Shown: positions 48,270 through 57,070 of the stretch, piece by piece | How the letters are laid out: the number at the start of each line of letters is the position of its first letter | How positions within the stretch are numbered: the first letter of the stretch is position 1 | DNA from: Hyphomicrobiales bacterium | Lineage (GTDB): Bacteria; Pseudomonadota; Alphaproteobacteria; Rhizobiales; Rhizobiaceae | DNA: 64,000 nt | Direction: 5' to 3' | NCBI GenBank assembly: GCA_900467685.1 | Contig: UBQX01000007.1 | Location: forward strand, 62,001 to 126,000 | Translations under genes and position numbers: made by a program | The notes under the pieces: model-generated | The model's input: the letters and a program-made list of their open reading frames with translations, nothing else | The model's database searches: none | What the model was told of the DNA's origin: nothing

Positions 48270-49424
48270 GTGAAGGCACATTTGGTGGACGCAATCAGCA
48301 GCGAGTTCGGCTCGGAGGATGTCAGGAGGGCTCAACTTCAGAGCGCGCTTTCCAACATCACGGTGACGCTGATTGCCAATTCCTTCATTGCCAGTTCGGC
48401 AGCCCTGCTGATCTATGACGAGCGCGGCACCAGTTTCATTTTTGTCTGGCTTGCCGGCATCTTCGGCCTGAACGCGGTGCGCCTTGCCCACGGCCTGAGG
48501 CTGCTCCGCGCTGACGCCTCTCATCAGGACCCCGAGAAAGCGCTGAAGTCATTGACAAGGCTCGCCTTCGTGGCCGGACTTTGCTGGAGCCCGCTGCCGA
48601 TCGCCTTCCTCGACTCCATTGACAGTCGCACAGCCGCCTATATCGTTTTCATCATGGCGGGGATCACCACGGGCTCGATCATCCAGAGCCTTGCCTATTG
48701 GCGTATCTCGGTGGCCTTCAGCAGTCCCATTCTGGCCGCGACGATCGCGAAGCTGCTGCTTCAGCAGAACACGGTCGATCTGGTCGTCGCGACCAACATG
48801 GCTCTGCTGATGGCCATGCTGATCCGCAGCGCCGTGATCAGTCAGCAGAAGTTCTGCGTCAGCCATGCCGCGACGCACCAGGCCACTGAGCTCGCAACAT
48901 CCCTCCGCCTTGCACATGCGGAGGTTCAGGAGGCAAACGAGACGCTGAAGCGGCTCGCCACCACCGATCCGCTGACAGGCCTGCCGAACCGCTCCGTGTT
49001 CAACCAGACGCTGGCGAGCCTCATCCATGAACAGACACCCGTCTCCCTGGCCTTGATAGACATCGACAATTTCAAGACGGTGAATGACACGATGGGTCAT
49101 GCCGCCGGCGATGAGATTTTGTGCACGCTGGCGCTTTTCATGATGGACAAGGCAGGCGACGACATCACACCGATCCGGCTGGGCGGCGACGAATTCGCCG
49201 TTATCGCCTCGGGATCAGATTCAGCCGCGCGCCTCATGGACTATGTGCTGATGTTGCAGCAAAACATGAAAGACCAGTCTGGCGGCCTCCATAATGTGAC
49301 GTTGTCCGTGGGGCTTTGCCCCCAGGACGGCAAGCAGCGCTCTGCCTCTGAACTGTTTGCCGCAACGGACCGCGCCCTCTATGCCGCCAAGTCGGCCGGC
49401 AGAGACTGTATTCGGTCCGCCTGA
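48270..49424 (+). CDS. Membrane-bound diguanylate cyclase (GGDEF)
   Basis: 384 residues. Residues about 25-190 contain some five to six hydrophobic helices, followed by a short coiled coil (about 205-230) and a GGDEF domain with an intact GGDEF at 305-309 and TDPLTGLPNR at 232-241. No RxxD inhibitory site is seen before the motif. It should make cyclic di-GMP in response to an unknown membrane signal. Start GTG at 48270 with AAGG close upstream; the first residues are therefore tentative. It stands alone. Confidence 0.88.
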   Translation: MKAHLVDAISSEFGSEDVRRAQLQSALSNITVTLIANSFIASSAALLIYDERGTSFIFVWLAGIFGLNAVRLAHGLRLLRADASHQDPEKALKSLTRLAFVAGLCWSPLPIAFLDSIDSRTAAYIVFIMAGITTGSIIQSLAYWRISVAFSSPILAATIAKLLLQQNTVDLVVATNMALLMAMLIRSAVISQQKFCVSHAATHQATELATSLRLAHAEVQEANETLKRLATTDPLTGLPNRSVFNQTLASLIHEQTPVSLALIDIDNFKTVNDTMGHAAGDEILCTLALFMMDKAGDDITPIRLGGDEFAVIASGSDSAARLMDYVLMLQQNMKDQSGGLHNVTLSVGLCPQDGKQRSASELFAATDRALYAAKSAGRDCIRSA

Positions 49425-49456
49425 CAAAGTTCGAGAGCAGCTTGGCCACCACCGCC

Positions 49457-50020
49457 TCAGCAACTCCAATGTGCGCCGAGGCAGGCAACGTCCTTCCAGA
49501 CCCCCTGCGCATGCGCCTTAGCCTTCATTAGGGCCGGCTCAAGCTCGCCGTTCTCGGCATTTGGAAACGCAAATCCCCGCGCAATGATCTCGGAGGGAAT
49601 GTCGAGACGGTTGTTACGGCATCGGGAAAGCAGGACCTTTCCCGGCTGCCGCTCCACCTTGCAGATCAGGGTCCGCCCACGAAAGAGGTTGCCAACGAAG
49701 GCACGGGCCTCCGAGCCGCAGGACCAACGCATGCCCGTCTCAGACCTGCACAGACGATTTGCCGCGAGACCCTTGAGATCCTTCAATATGAACTCCGCGC
49801 CATTTGCGGAGAAGCTGGCGCTGTCATGCATCTCGATCTTGATGGGAAACGAAACCGGCTCGCCGCCTTCAACGCCCATGACCTTCTCGGGAAGACGCTC
49901 GAAATTCTGCCTGGCCGGATCGACGCGCACAGGCTTGCTGGTCCAGATCGAATCCTCCCCGAGCCCAGCCGTCACAAAGACAGATTGCAAGATCAAGGCC
50001 AGCACGGCAGTCCGCTTCAT
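49457..50020 (-). CDS. Exported SNase-fold (thermonuclease-like) protein, degenerate
   Basis: 187 residues with a signal peptide (MKRTAVLALILQSVFVTAG). Positions about 75-175 follow the thermonuclease-like pattern: a CGSEARAFVGNLFRGRTLICKVE segment, RC before RLDIPSEIIARGFAFP, and KAKAHAQGVWK. The active-site block that normally reads RLxGIDAPE is replaced (LKDLKGLAANRLC), so the Asp and Glu of staphylococcal nuclease are missing. Cysteine pairs suggest disulfides in the periplasm. Probably a non-catalytic or altered member. It is convergent with the GGDEF gene. Confidence 0.7.
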   Translation of the reverse strand: MKRTAVLALILQSVFVTAGLGEDSIWTSKPVRVDPARQNFERLPEKVMGVEGGEPVSFPIKIEMHDSASFSANGAEFILKDLKGLAANRLCRSETGMRWSCGSEARAFVGNLFRGRTLICKVERQPGKVLLSRCRNNRLDIPSEIIARGFAFPNAENGELEPALMKAKAHAQGVWKDVACLGAHWSC

Positions 50021-50172
50021 GTCAGATGGCCTTTCCCATTCCAGCGTCGCACGCAGGCAGCATTTCTGCCGATGTCACAGGTGCGGCGGCTCCCGCCACG
50101 GAGCAGGCGTTGCGACTCCAGAATCCTACCCGCAGTCACTTTACCTGACAAACCCGGCACCCACCGCTGATC

Positions 50173-50220
50173 GCTGATCTTGCCTTGTCGGCGTAAAGGC
50201 GCATAGGCCGAAAGATCAGC
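50173..50220. other. Nested inverted repeats in intergenic region
   Basis: Perfect 9-bp arms GCTGATCTT (50173-50181) and AAGATCAGC (50212-50220) enclose a smaller GCCTT/AAGGC pair. They lie between the SNase-like and cysteine-protease-like genes, which are divergent. Could be an operator, a leader structure or a small RNA element; nothing decides between these. Confidence 0.4.
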
Positions 50221-50314
50221 AGAATACGTATTGCCTAGAATTCGAATTAATTTCCAAAACGAATATCAAGAGGCCACGGATATCGTCCTCCCGTCTGGAA
50301 CGGGTTGTGTAACG

Positions 50315-50911
50315 ATGTCCAAAATCAGAAGAAGCGTAGCATTCTGCGGTATCGGCCTGGCATTCGCCTTGATGAACACGTCGGCTCATGCCGGCCCCGG
50401 CGCTCTCGTTCGCCCCCTGAAGAACGCGACGGAAGCTGCCTTCATCGGTCAGGGTCCAAGGACCGTTGCGCCCTTTGCACATGTCCGCTTCTGCGTTGCA
50501 TCGCCCAGCGAGTGTGTTGGAGGAAGCGGTCCTGACAGCGTCGAACTGACGAAAGAGAAGCTCGACCTGTTGAAGAGCGTCAACGCCCGCGTCAACAGCT
50601 CCATCGAACCTTTCATGCCCGAGGGCCTGGAAACCTGGCAGGTCAATCCCGACCGCGGGAACTGCCATGATTATGCCGTGAGCAAACGTCACGAACTCAT
50701 TCGCGCCGGTTGGCCGTCAGCGAGCCTGAGACTTGCAATCGCCTACACGCGCGGCGGCGTTGGGCATCTGGTGGTGATCGTGCGCACAACAGACGGCGAT
50801 CTCGTCCTCGACAATCTGACCAACCGTATCGTCAATTGGCGCAAATCCGGCCTGCGTTTCGTTTCGATGGATGGTGGCGACCAGCCGCGTGTCTGGTACG
50901 CGATCCGTTAG
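50315..50911 (+). CDS. Bacterial transglutaminase-like cysteine proteinase (BTLCP family)
   Basis: 198 residues. The ATG at 50315 opens a Sec signal peptide (cleavage near SAHAG). The family's catalytic triad is clear: Cys117 (NPDRGNCHDYAVSKRHEL), His151 (VGHLVVIV) and Asp166 (LVLDNLT). BTLCP proteins are periplasmic cysteine proteinases of alphaproteobacteria, sometimes paired with c-di-GMP-linked adhesion systems (LapG relatives); no LapD or large adhesin is present here. Ribosome site weak. Confidence 0.85.
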   Translation: MSKIRRSVAFCGIGLAFALMNTSAHAGPGALVRPLKNATEAAFIGQGPRTVAPFAHVRFCVASPSECVGGSGPDSVELTKEKLDLLKSVNARVNSSIEPFMPEGLETWQVNPDRGNCHDYAVSKRHELIRAGWPSASLRLAIAYTRGGVGHLVVIVRTTDGDLVLDNLTNRIVNWRKSGLRFVSMDGGDQPRVWYAIR

Positions 50912-50959
50912 TCCACGTGGACATCGCCTCGAACGATATTTGCCGACCCAAGGGCCAGT

Positions 50960-52126
50960 TCATCCCTTTTCCGGAGCGAAACCCATTTCGGCTCTGATTT
51001 CGGAATCATGCTCCCCGCGCTTCGGTGCGCGGCGCGAAGTATCGAGTTTGGCGTCCGAAAACATCAATGGCGAACGGATGCCTGGAACGCCTTGCGGGTC
51101 AATCCGCATGCCGCGATGCTGAAACTGCGGATCTGCAAAAACATCCGCTACGGTGTTGATCGGACCAGCCGGCACCGACTTCGCCTCCAGCAATCCCAGC
51201 AGTTCGTCTCGCCCGTACATGCGCGTCTTCGCCTCGATCATTCGGGTGACCTCGCTGCGGTTTTCGACGCGCGCGCGGTTCGTGGAAAATCGCTCGTCTG
51301 ATGCCACACCATCCAGGCCCAAAATGTCGCAAATGGCAGCAAACTGCCGGTCGTTACCACAGGCAATGATGATATGGCCGTCGCTGACCGCAAAGGTCTG
51401 GTAGGGCACGATATTCGGATGCGCGTTGCCAAGTCGCCGAGGTGCAACGCCGGAGGCGAGGAAATTCATCGCCTGATTGGCAAGCACACCGCTCATCGTA
51501 TCGAAGAGCGCCATGTCGACGTGCTGCCCCCTGCCCGTCACCTGCCGCTGCGCAAGTGCCGCCTGAATGGCGATCGTGCCGTAAAGGCCTGTGATGATAT
51601 CGGCAAGCGCCACGCCGATCTTTTCCGGCGGGCCATCAGGCTCGCCCGTCAGGTCCATGAAGCCGCTCATGCCCTGGATCATGAAGTCATAGCCGGCGCG
51701 AGCAGCATAGGGACCCGTCTGGCCGAAACCGGTGACCGAGCAATAGATGAGACGCGGATTGATCCCCTTCAGGCTTTCATAGTCGAGGCCGAATTTCTTC
51801 AGACCACCGACCTTGAAGTTCTCGACGACGACATCGGCGTCCTTGATAAGCGCGAGCACGAAGTCGCGATCTTCCGGCTTACCGAAATCGGCAAGGACCG
51901 AGCGCTTGCCGCGATTGCAGGCGTGGAAATAGGCCGCCGATTTTTCGCCGTCGATGTCAATGAAGGGCGGCCCCCAGCCGCGCGTGTCGTCACCTTCCGG
52001 GCTTTCCACCTTGATGACATCGGCACCGAGATCGGCCAGTGTCTGGCCGATCCAGGGACCGGCCAGAATACGAGCAAGCTCGATGACCTTGAGGCCGGCA
52101 AGCGGCGCGGACTGGGGGGCTTGCAT
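50960..52126 (-). CDS. CaiB/BaiF family CoA-transferase
   Basis: 388 residues of the family III CoA-transferases. The N-terminal LAGLKVIELARILAGPWIGQTLADLGADVIKVE is typical, and the Asp that carries the acyl-aspartyl intermediate is Asp176 (ALADIITGLYG). It probably moves CoA from succinyl-CoA to glutarate or a similar dicarboxylate, making the substrate of the glutaryl-CoA dehydrogenase whose stop codon overlaps its start. This pairing resembles the SUGCT-GCDH pair known in animals. Confidence 0.9.
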   Translation of the reverse strand: MQAPQSAPLAGLKVIELARILAGPWIGQTLADLGADVIKVESPEGDDTRGWGPPFIDIDGEKSAAYFHACNRGKRSVLADFGKPEDRDFVLALIKDADVVVENFKVGGLKKFGLDYESLKGINPRLIYCSVTGFGQTGPYAARAGYDFMIQGMSGFMDLTGEPDGPPEKIGVALADIITGLYGTIAIQAALAQRQVTGRGQHVDMALFDTMSGVLANQAMNFLASGVAPRRLGNAHPNIVPYQTFAVSDGHIIIACGNDRQFAAICDILGLDGVASDERFSTNRARVENRSEVTRMIEAKTRMYGRDELLGLLEAKSVPAGPINTVADVFADPQFQHRGMRIDPQGVPGIRSPLMFSDAKLDTSRRAPKRGEHDSEIRAEMGFAPEKG

Positions 52127-53307
52127 CAGAAGAACGCCTGAATGCCGGTCTGGGCGCGGCCGAGGATCAGCGCGTGAACGTCATGCGTCCCCTCATACGT
52201 GTTGACCGTTTCGAGGTTCTGCGCGTGGCGCATGATGTGATATTCGATCTGGATGCCGTTGCCGCCATGCATGTCACGGGCCTGGCGCGCGATATCAAGC
52301 GCCTTGCCGCAATTGTTGCGCTTGATGATGGAGATCATTTCCGGAGCGAACTTGTGCTCGTCCATCAGACGGCCGACGCGCAAGGAGGCCTGAAGGCCAA
52401 GCGCAATTTCGGTCTGCATGTCGGCGAGCTTCTTCTGGAAAAGCTGCGTGCCGGCGAGCGGCTTGCCGAACTGATGACGGTCAAGGCCATACTGGCGGGC
52501 GCGGAGCCAGCAATCTTCCGCAGCGCCCATAGCGCCCCAGGAAATGCCGTAGCGGGCACGATTGAGGCAACCGAACGGACCCTTCAGGCCCGAAACATTC
52601 GGCAGAAGCGCGTCTTCGCCGACCTCGACGCCGTCGAGAACGATCTCACCCGTGGTCGAGGCACGCAGCGACAGCTTGCCCTTGATCGCCGGCGCTGACA
52701 GGCCCTTCATGCCCTTTTCAAGGATGAAGCCGCGGATCTCCCCGCCATGCGCTTCCGACTTCGCCCAGACGACGAAAACGTCGGCAAACGGCGAATTCGA
52801 AATCCACATCTTCGCGCCCTTGAGGCGATAACCGCCCGAGATCTTCTCGGCGCGTGTCTTCATTCCCGCAGGGTCCGAACCTGCATCCGGCTCGGTGAGG
52901 CCGAAGCAGCCGATCAGCTCGCCGGACACCAGACCCGGCAGATACTTGTCCTTCTGCTCTTCGGAGCCATAGGCATTGATCGGGTGGATGACGAGCGAGG
53001 ACTGCACGCTCATCATGGAGCGATAGCCGCTGTCGATGCGCTCGACCTCGCGGGCGACGAGACCGTAGGACACGTAATTGGCGTCCGCCGCACCATATTT
53101 CTCCGGCAGCGTGACGCCAAGAAGGCCGGCCTTGCCCATCAGGGGAAACAGTTCCGGTGCCGGGGTCTCGTGGAGATAGGCCTCATTGACCCGCGGCAGA
53201 AGCTCGGCTTCGGCAAAGGCGGCCGCGCTGTCGCGGATCATGCGCTCTTCATCAGAGAGCTGTTCGTCCAGAAGGAAAGGGTCGTTCCAGGAAAAAGTCG
53301 ATGACAT
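52126..53307 (-). CDS. gcdH: Glutaryl-CoA dehydrogenase
   Basis: 393 residues of the acyl-CoA dehydrogenase fold, glutaryl-CoA branch. The catalytic base is Glu372 ([17 protein letters not shown]), and the GcdH-type [20 protein letters not shown] and [18 protein letters not shown] segments are intact. It oxidises and decarboxylates glutaryl-CoA to crotonyl-CoA using FAD. Divergent from the LysR gene at 53407. The ATG at 53307 has a GAGGAG about 12 nt upstream, longer than ideal. Confidence 0.93.
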   Translation of the reverse strand: MSSTFSWNDPFLLDEQLSDEERMIRDSAAAFAEAELLPRVNEAYLHETPAPELFPLMGKAGLLGVTLPEKYGAADANYVSYGLVAREVERIDSGYRSMMSVQSSLVIHPINAYGSEEQKDKYLPGLVSGELIGCFGLTEPDAGSDPAGMKTRAEKISGGYRLKGAKMWISNSPFADVFVVWAKSEAHGGEIRGFILEKGMKGLSAPAIKGKLSLRASTTGEIVLDGVEVGEDALLPNVSGLKGPFGCLNRARYGISWGAMGAAEDCWLRARQYGLDRHQFGKPLAGTQLFQKKLADMQTEIALGLQASLRVGRLMDEHKFAPEMISIIKRNNCGKALDIARQARDMHGGNGIQIEYHIMRHAQNLETVNTYEGTHDVHALILGRAQTGIQAFF

Positions 53308-53406
53308 CGTAATGCGGCTCCTCGATTGTTGCGCCGAGTTTCGTCGGATTCACGGCCTTTCGCAAATCATATTTACTTTCGTTGCCTTGAGCTTTAGTCA
53401 AAGCAG

Positions 53407-54312
53407 ATGGAACCGACACAACGCCGCCTTCTGCCTTCCACCGCCGCCCTCTCGGCCTTCGACGCCGTCGCGCGTCTTGGTAGCATGAGCGCTGCGGCGG
53501 CGGCGCTCAACCTGACGCCGGGCGCCATCAGTCGACATGTCGCCCTGCTGGAAGAGCAGTTGGGCGTCGCGCTCATCATCCGCACGAACCGGGGCGTCGA
53601 ACTGACCGACAAGGGCCGCCGCTATGCCGAGGGCGCCGACGCGCTCCTGCGCAGCCTGCGTCTTCTGTCGCTCGAGGCAATGTCGGACAATGCCTCTGCC
53701 GTCTTCGGGCTGGCAATCCTGCCGACCTTCGGCACCCGTTGGCTGATGCCGCGCATGCCCGCCTTCCTCAAGCAGAATTCCGGTTTGACAGTGAATTTTG
53801 CGACCCGCATCGGGCGCGTGGATTTCGATCAGGAGAGGCTCGATGCCGCGATCCATGTCGGCAAGCCGGATTGGCCGGACAGCCACTTCCGCTTCCTGAT
53901 GCGCGAACATGTCGTGCCGGTCTGCAGCCCGCAATTCCTGAAGGAGAATCCTGTAAGGTCGCCGGAGGCGCTGATTTCCATGCCCCTACTCGAAATGGCG
54001 TCACGTCCCGAAGCCTGGCAGCATTGGTTCTCGACGCTCGGCGTCAAGCGATCGCATCGAGAAGGCATGCGCTTCGAGCAGTTCATGCATGTTTCGCAGG
54101 CCTGCATCGCGGGCCTCGGCGTTGCCCTGATGCCGCTTTTCCTCATCCAGGCCGAACTGCAGGAGGGAACGCTGGTCAAGGCAATCGACCGCGCCATCGA
54201 GAGCCGCAGCAGCTATTATTTCGTCACTCCCGCCAACCGCCAGCCCCACCCGGCTGCCGCACGGCTGTCGGATTGGCTGAGCGCGGAGATCGAGGCTGCT
54301 GGCTTGGCCTAA
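53407..54312 (+). CDS. LysR-family regulator (GcvA-type) next to gcdH
   Basis: 301 residues. The helix-turn-helix is at about 12-70 (LSAFDAVARLGSMSAAAAALNLTPGAISRHVALLEEQLG), with a GcvA-like effector domain after it. Divergent from gcdH with a 99-bp gap, so it probably activates the gcdH-CoA-transferase operon when glutarate or glutaryl-CoA is present. Ligand inferred from context only. Confidence 0.9.
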   Translation: MEPTQRRLLPSTAALSAFDAVARLGSMSAAAAALNLTPGAISRHVALLEEQLGVALIIRTNRGVELTDKGRRYAEGADALLRSLRLLSLEAMSDNASAVFGLAILPTFGTRWLMPRMPAFLKQNSGLTVNFATRIGRVDFDQERLDAAIHVGKPDWPDSHFRFLMREHVVPVCSPQFLKENPVRSPEALISMPLLEMASRPEAWQHWFSTLGVKRSHREGMRFEQFMHVSQACIAGLGVALMPLFLIQAELQEGTLVKAIDRAIESRSSYYFVTPANRQPHPAAARLSDWLSAEIEAAGLA

Positions 54313-54325
54313 AGGTCGTGCACGC

Positions 54326-54730
54326 TTATGGAAACGTCACGAGATCGCTTGCTCTCAATAGCCTGTCAGTTGTCAGCATGGGTGCTCCGACTTGCTTTGC
54401 AAAGGCATAGTGGAAGCAATCAAAGTTGCTGAGATGGCGTTTGCCAATTCCCTGCTGTTCGGCAACGCGAACGGCCTCATGAAGTATTTGGCGTGGATCA
54501 CCAGCCTCTCGCATGGAAATGCCCGTTGCCGAGAGCCATTCTACCACGACCTGTTCCGACTGACTGAAGCGGCAGTTCAGCTGGTCCGGACGAGACAACA
54601 CAATGATCGCTTCCCAGGCGGCCAAGGCCGAGGTGAAGGGGGCTACAGCTGCCTGTAAAGCCTGCTCGTAATCCGCGCTGTCGTCCTCTCCTGCGATCAG
54701 AGAGACAATTGCACAGGCGTCAACGAACAT
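54326..54730 (-). CDS. vapC: VapC-like PIN-domain toxin
   Basis: 134 residues. PIN-domain acidic residues are visible: Asp4 (MFVDACAIVSLI), a Glu in AAWEAIIVLSRP, Asp in NFDCFHYAFAKQ and Asp in LTTDRLLR. VapC toxins are Mg-dependent ribonucleases that cut tRNA or rRNA. The ATG at 54730 has AGGGG at 7-nt spacing and overlaps the antitoxin gene by 11 bp; longer in-frame ATGs to 54763 lie inside vapB and are less likely. Confidence 0.87.
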   Translation of the reverse strand: MFVDACAIVSLIAGEDDSADYEQALQAAVAPFTSALAAWEAIIVLSRPDQLNCRFSQSEQVVVEWLSATGISMREAGDPRQILHEAVRVAEQQGIGKRHLSNFDCFHYAFAKQVGAPMLTTDRLLRASDLVTFP

Positions 54731-54983
54731 CACGCTTCCCCTGAAGGTCATGATCGAGTTCATGGTAAGCGGAGGCGGGAACCGGTTTGCGACCCCGCTG
54801 AAATGCCAGACCGTGTTTCTCTAGGATTTTGGAAGCGGCCTGACGCGGAGTGTCTGATTTCGCCCGACGTTCGATCGCCTCCCTCAGGGCGACGACCACC
54901 GCCTCCGTCAGCCCCGTCTGGTCCATCTGCGCCAGTTGTCGCGCCAGCCGGTCGGCTTCTCTGTTGCGGATGTTCAGGACCAT
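54720..54983 (-). CDS. vapB: VapB-like antitoxin
   Basis: 87 residues. The N-terminal VLNIRNREADRLARQLAQMDQTGLTEAVVVALREAI is a typical VapB DNA-binding segment; the C-terminal part (HGLAFQRGRKPVPASAYHELDH) would wrap the toxin. AAGGAG sits 6 nt before the ATG. It neutralises VapC and represses its own promoter, probably at the palindrome 54993-55007. Confidence 0.85.
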   Translation of the reverse strand: MVLNIRNREADRLARQLAQMDQTGLTEAVVVALREAIERRAKSDTPRQAASKILEKHGLAFQRGRKPVPASAYHELDHDLQGKRDVR

Positions 54984-54992
54984 CGCGATCTC

Positions 54993-55007
54993 CTTGTGTA
55001 GTACAAG
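54993..55007. promoter_or_regulatory. vapBC autoregulatory palindrome
   Basis: CTTGTGTAGTACAAG: 5-bp arms CTTGT and ACAAG around a 5-bp centre, starting 10 bp before the vapB ATG and overlapping its ribosome site. Position and form fit a VapBC operator. Confidence 0.55.
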
Positions 55008-55076
55008 ATAATCGAATGTGTAGCCTAAAACAACCTAGGAGCTCGCTGGGCCGAGCGCCCTCGGCGAGACCGCTCC

Positions 55077-55856
55077 TCACCCCGAAGCGGACATCCCGCC
55101 ATCGACGGCGAGCCATTGGCCCGTCATGTGACCGGCAGCCTTCGAGCAGAACATCAGCGCCGGTGCCTTCAGGTCTTCTGGGCCGCCGAACCGGCCATTG
55201 GGAACCGAAGGCAGCAATGCAGCGCCCATCTGGTCCATGAGCCCTTTGGCCATCTTGGTCGGAAAGAAGCCGGGGCAAAGCGCATTGACGGTGATGCCGT
55301 GATGGCCCCATTCGATGGCGAGCGTCTTGGTGAAGTTGATGACCGCACCCTTGGACGTGTTATATGCAATCGTCTTCATGTTGAGGTCGGCCCGATTGCC
55401 GCCGAGACCGGCAACGGAGGCGATATTCAGGATGCGGCCGTATCTCGCCGGAATCATCGCAAGTCGACCGATTTCGCGGCTCAGCATGAAGATCGATGTG
55501 ACATTGAGGTTCATGACCTTGTGCCAGGAGTCCAGTGGATAATCCTCTGCGGGCGCGCCCCATGTGGCACCCGCATTGTTGACCAGGATCTGGACACCCG
55601 ATCCACTGGCCTCAATAACCTTTGCGGCGAAATCCGGAATCTCCTCGATCTTCGACAGGTCGCCAGCGATCCCGAGCGCCTTGCCGCCGCGCTCCGTGAT
55701 ATGGGCAACGGCCTCGTCAAGCTCCGCTTGTTTGCGCGCGGTCAGGATAACCTTCGCGCCGTGCTCGGAAAGCACTTCAGCAATCTGCAGGCCAAGCCCG
55801 CGCGAGCCACCGGTGATGAGGGCCGTCTGGCCAGACAGGTCGAACAGGTCAGTCAT
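55077..55856 (-). CDS. Short-chain dehydrogenase (gluconate 5-dehydrogenase-like)
   Basis: 259 residues of the classical SDR family: TGGSRGLG near residues 15-22, NNAGATWG, and the catalytic Ser/Tyr/Lys (NIASVAG, AYNTSKGA). The sequence TDLFDLSGQTALITGGSRGLGLQIAEVL is close to the gluconate 5-dehydrogenase and KduD-like groups. The ATG at 55856 has GGGAGAG upstream. It is divergent from the 2-keto-3-deoxygluconate kinase-like gene with a 239-bp gap that shows no gene, so a role in sugar-acid metabolism is plausible. Confidence 0.85.
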   Translation of the reverse strand: MTDLFDLSGQTALITGGSRGLGLQIAEVLSEHGAKVILTARKQAELDEAVAHITERGGKALGIAGDLSKIEEIPDFAAKVIEASGSGVQILVNNAGATWGAPAEDYPLDSWHKVMNLNVTSIFMLSREIGRLAMIPARYGRILNIASVAGLGGNRADLNMKTIAYNTSKGAVINFTKTLAIEWGHHGITVNALCPGFFPTKMAKGLMDQMGAALLPSVPNGRFGGPEDLKAPALMFCSKAAGHMTGQWLAVDGGMSASG

Positions 55857-56095
55857 TGTCGTCTCTCTCCCAAACCGGCATCCTCGTTCCGGCAATCCCT
55901 CGCGAAGCTCGCGAAATCAGTTCAATGCTGAACAGAGTTTATCAACCGGCGGCAAAACTGCAATGGCCGCCCGCGACTTTCAGATGGCGGAAGCACGGTT
56001 TTATCCTTGTAACTCTCCGCATGCCCCGCAAGGCATCCTTGCACCGATGCCGGCCCTGTGCGAGACGACAGCAAGGCCATCAGGAGGACGAGAGA

Positions 56096-57013
56096 ATGGA
56101 CCGGAAGACATTTCTTTCCGTAGGCGAGTGCATGATCGAAATGGCGTCGCTGGGCGGCGCAGATTTCCGCCTCGGCTTTGCGGGCGACACGATGAACACC
56201 GCCTGGTATGCCCGCACCTGCCTGCCGAAAGAGACCTGGAATGTTTCCTATTTCACGCGTCTCGGCGAAGATCCCTACTCGAAGAAGATGCTGGCATTCT
56301 TCGAACAGAACGGCATCGACACAAGCCTGATCGGCCAGGATCCCACCCGCCGCCCCGGTCTTTACATGATCGAGATCACCGACGGTGAACGCAGCTTCAC
56401 CTATTGGCGCGAACAGTCCGCTGCCAAGACCCTGGCAGATGACAGGGCAGTCCTCTCGAAGGCTTTTGCGGCGGCGGATACGATCTATTTTTCGGGCATT
56501 ACCATGGCCATTCTGCCTGGAACCGGTCGCGTCCATCTTCTTGAGGAACTCCGCGCCGCACGTGCGACGGGCAAGACGATTGTCTTCGATCCGAATCTGC
56601 GCCCTCGCCTCTGGTCCTCGGCAGAGGAAATGCGAGACGTGACCATGCAGGCGGCCGGCGTCTCCGACATCCTGCTCCCGAGCTTCGACGACGAGGCGAC
56701 AACGTTTGGCGATGCCGATCTCGATGCCTGCGCCGATCGCTATCTTGCCGCGGGGGCCAAGACGGTTCTGGTCAAGAATGGTGGCGGACCGATGCTTTTT
56801 GCCGAGCTGCATGACCGTCATCACACGAGCGCTATCGAGCGCGTGCAGCCGGTCGACACGACCGGCGCTGGCGACAGCTTCAACGGCGGTTTTCTTTCCG
56901 CATTGCTGAACGGCGCCAACCCCGATGAAGCCATCGCCAGGGGGCACGCGGTTTCGCTGCAGGTGATCATGCATCGCGGCGCCCTGATCCCCATGGCTGA
57001 TCTTGCTCTATAG
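56096..57013 (+). CDS. kdgK: 2-Keto-3-deoxygluconate kinase (PfkB family)
   Basis: 305 residues. The PfkB C-terminal signature with the catalytic Asp is DTTGAGDSFNGGFLSALL; the N-terminal GECMIEMA and GFAGDTMNTAWYAR are typical of KdgK. AGGAGG is 8 nt upstream of the ATG at 56096; the reading extends to 55856 but has no start there. It phosphorylates 2-keto-3-deoxygluconate, or the galactonate analogue, for Entner-Doudoroff cleavage. First in a run with the cupin and AGE-family genes. Confidence 0.9.
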   Translation: MDRKTFLSVGECMIEMASLGGADFRLGFAGDTMNTAWYARTCLPKETWNVSYFTRLGEDPYSKKMLAFFEQNGIDTSLIGQDPTRRPGLYMIEITDGERSFTYWREQSAAKTLADDRAVLSKAFAAADTIYFSGITMAILPGTGRVHLLEELRAARATGKTIVFDPNLRPRLWSSAEEMRDVTMQAAGVSDILLPSFDDEATTFGDADLDACADRYLAAGAKTVLVKNGGGPMLFAELHDRHHTSAIERVQPVDTTGAGDSFNGGFLSALLNGANPDEAIARGHAVSLQVIMHRGALIPMADLAL

Positions 57014-57070
57014 CTGCGTGGTTGCTCCGGCGGGCCGAACGGTGCAATAACCAGTAGCGTCAGGAGATCT

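Noticed and set aside
54326-54983. vapBC as a mark of a mobile island
   Set aside because: No integrase, tRNA, attachment repeats or insertion sequence is found around it, and flanking genes are ordinary metabolic genes.
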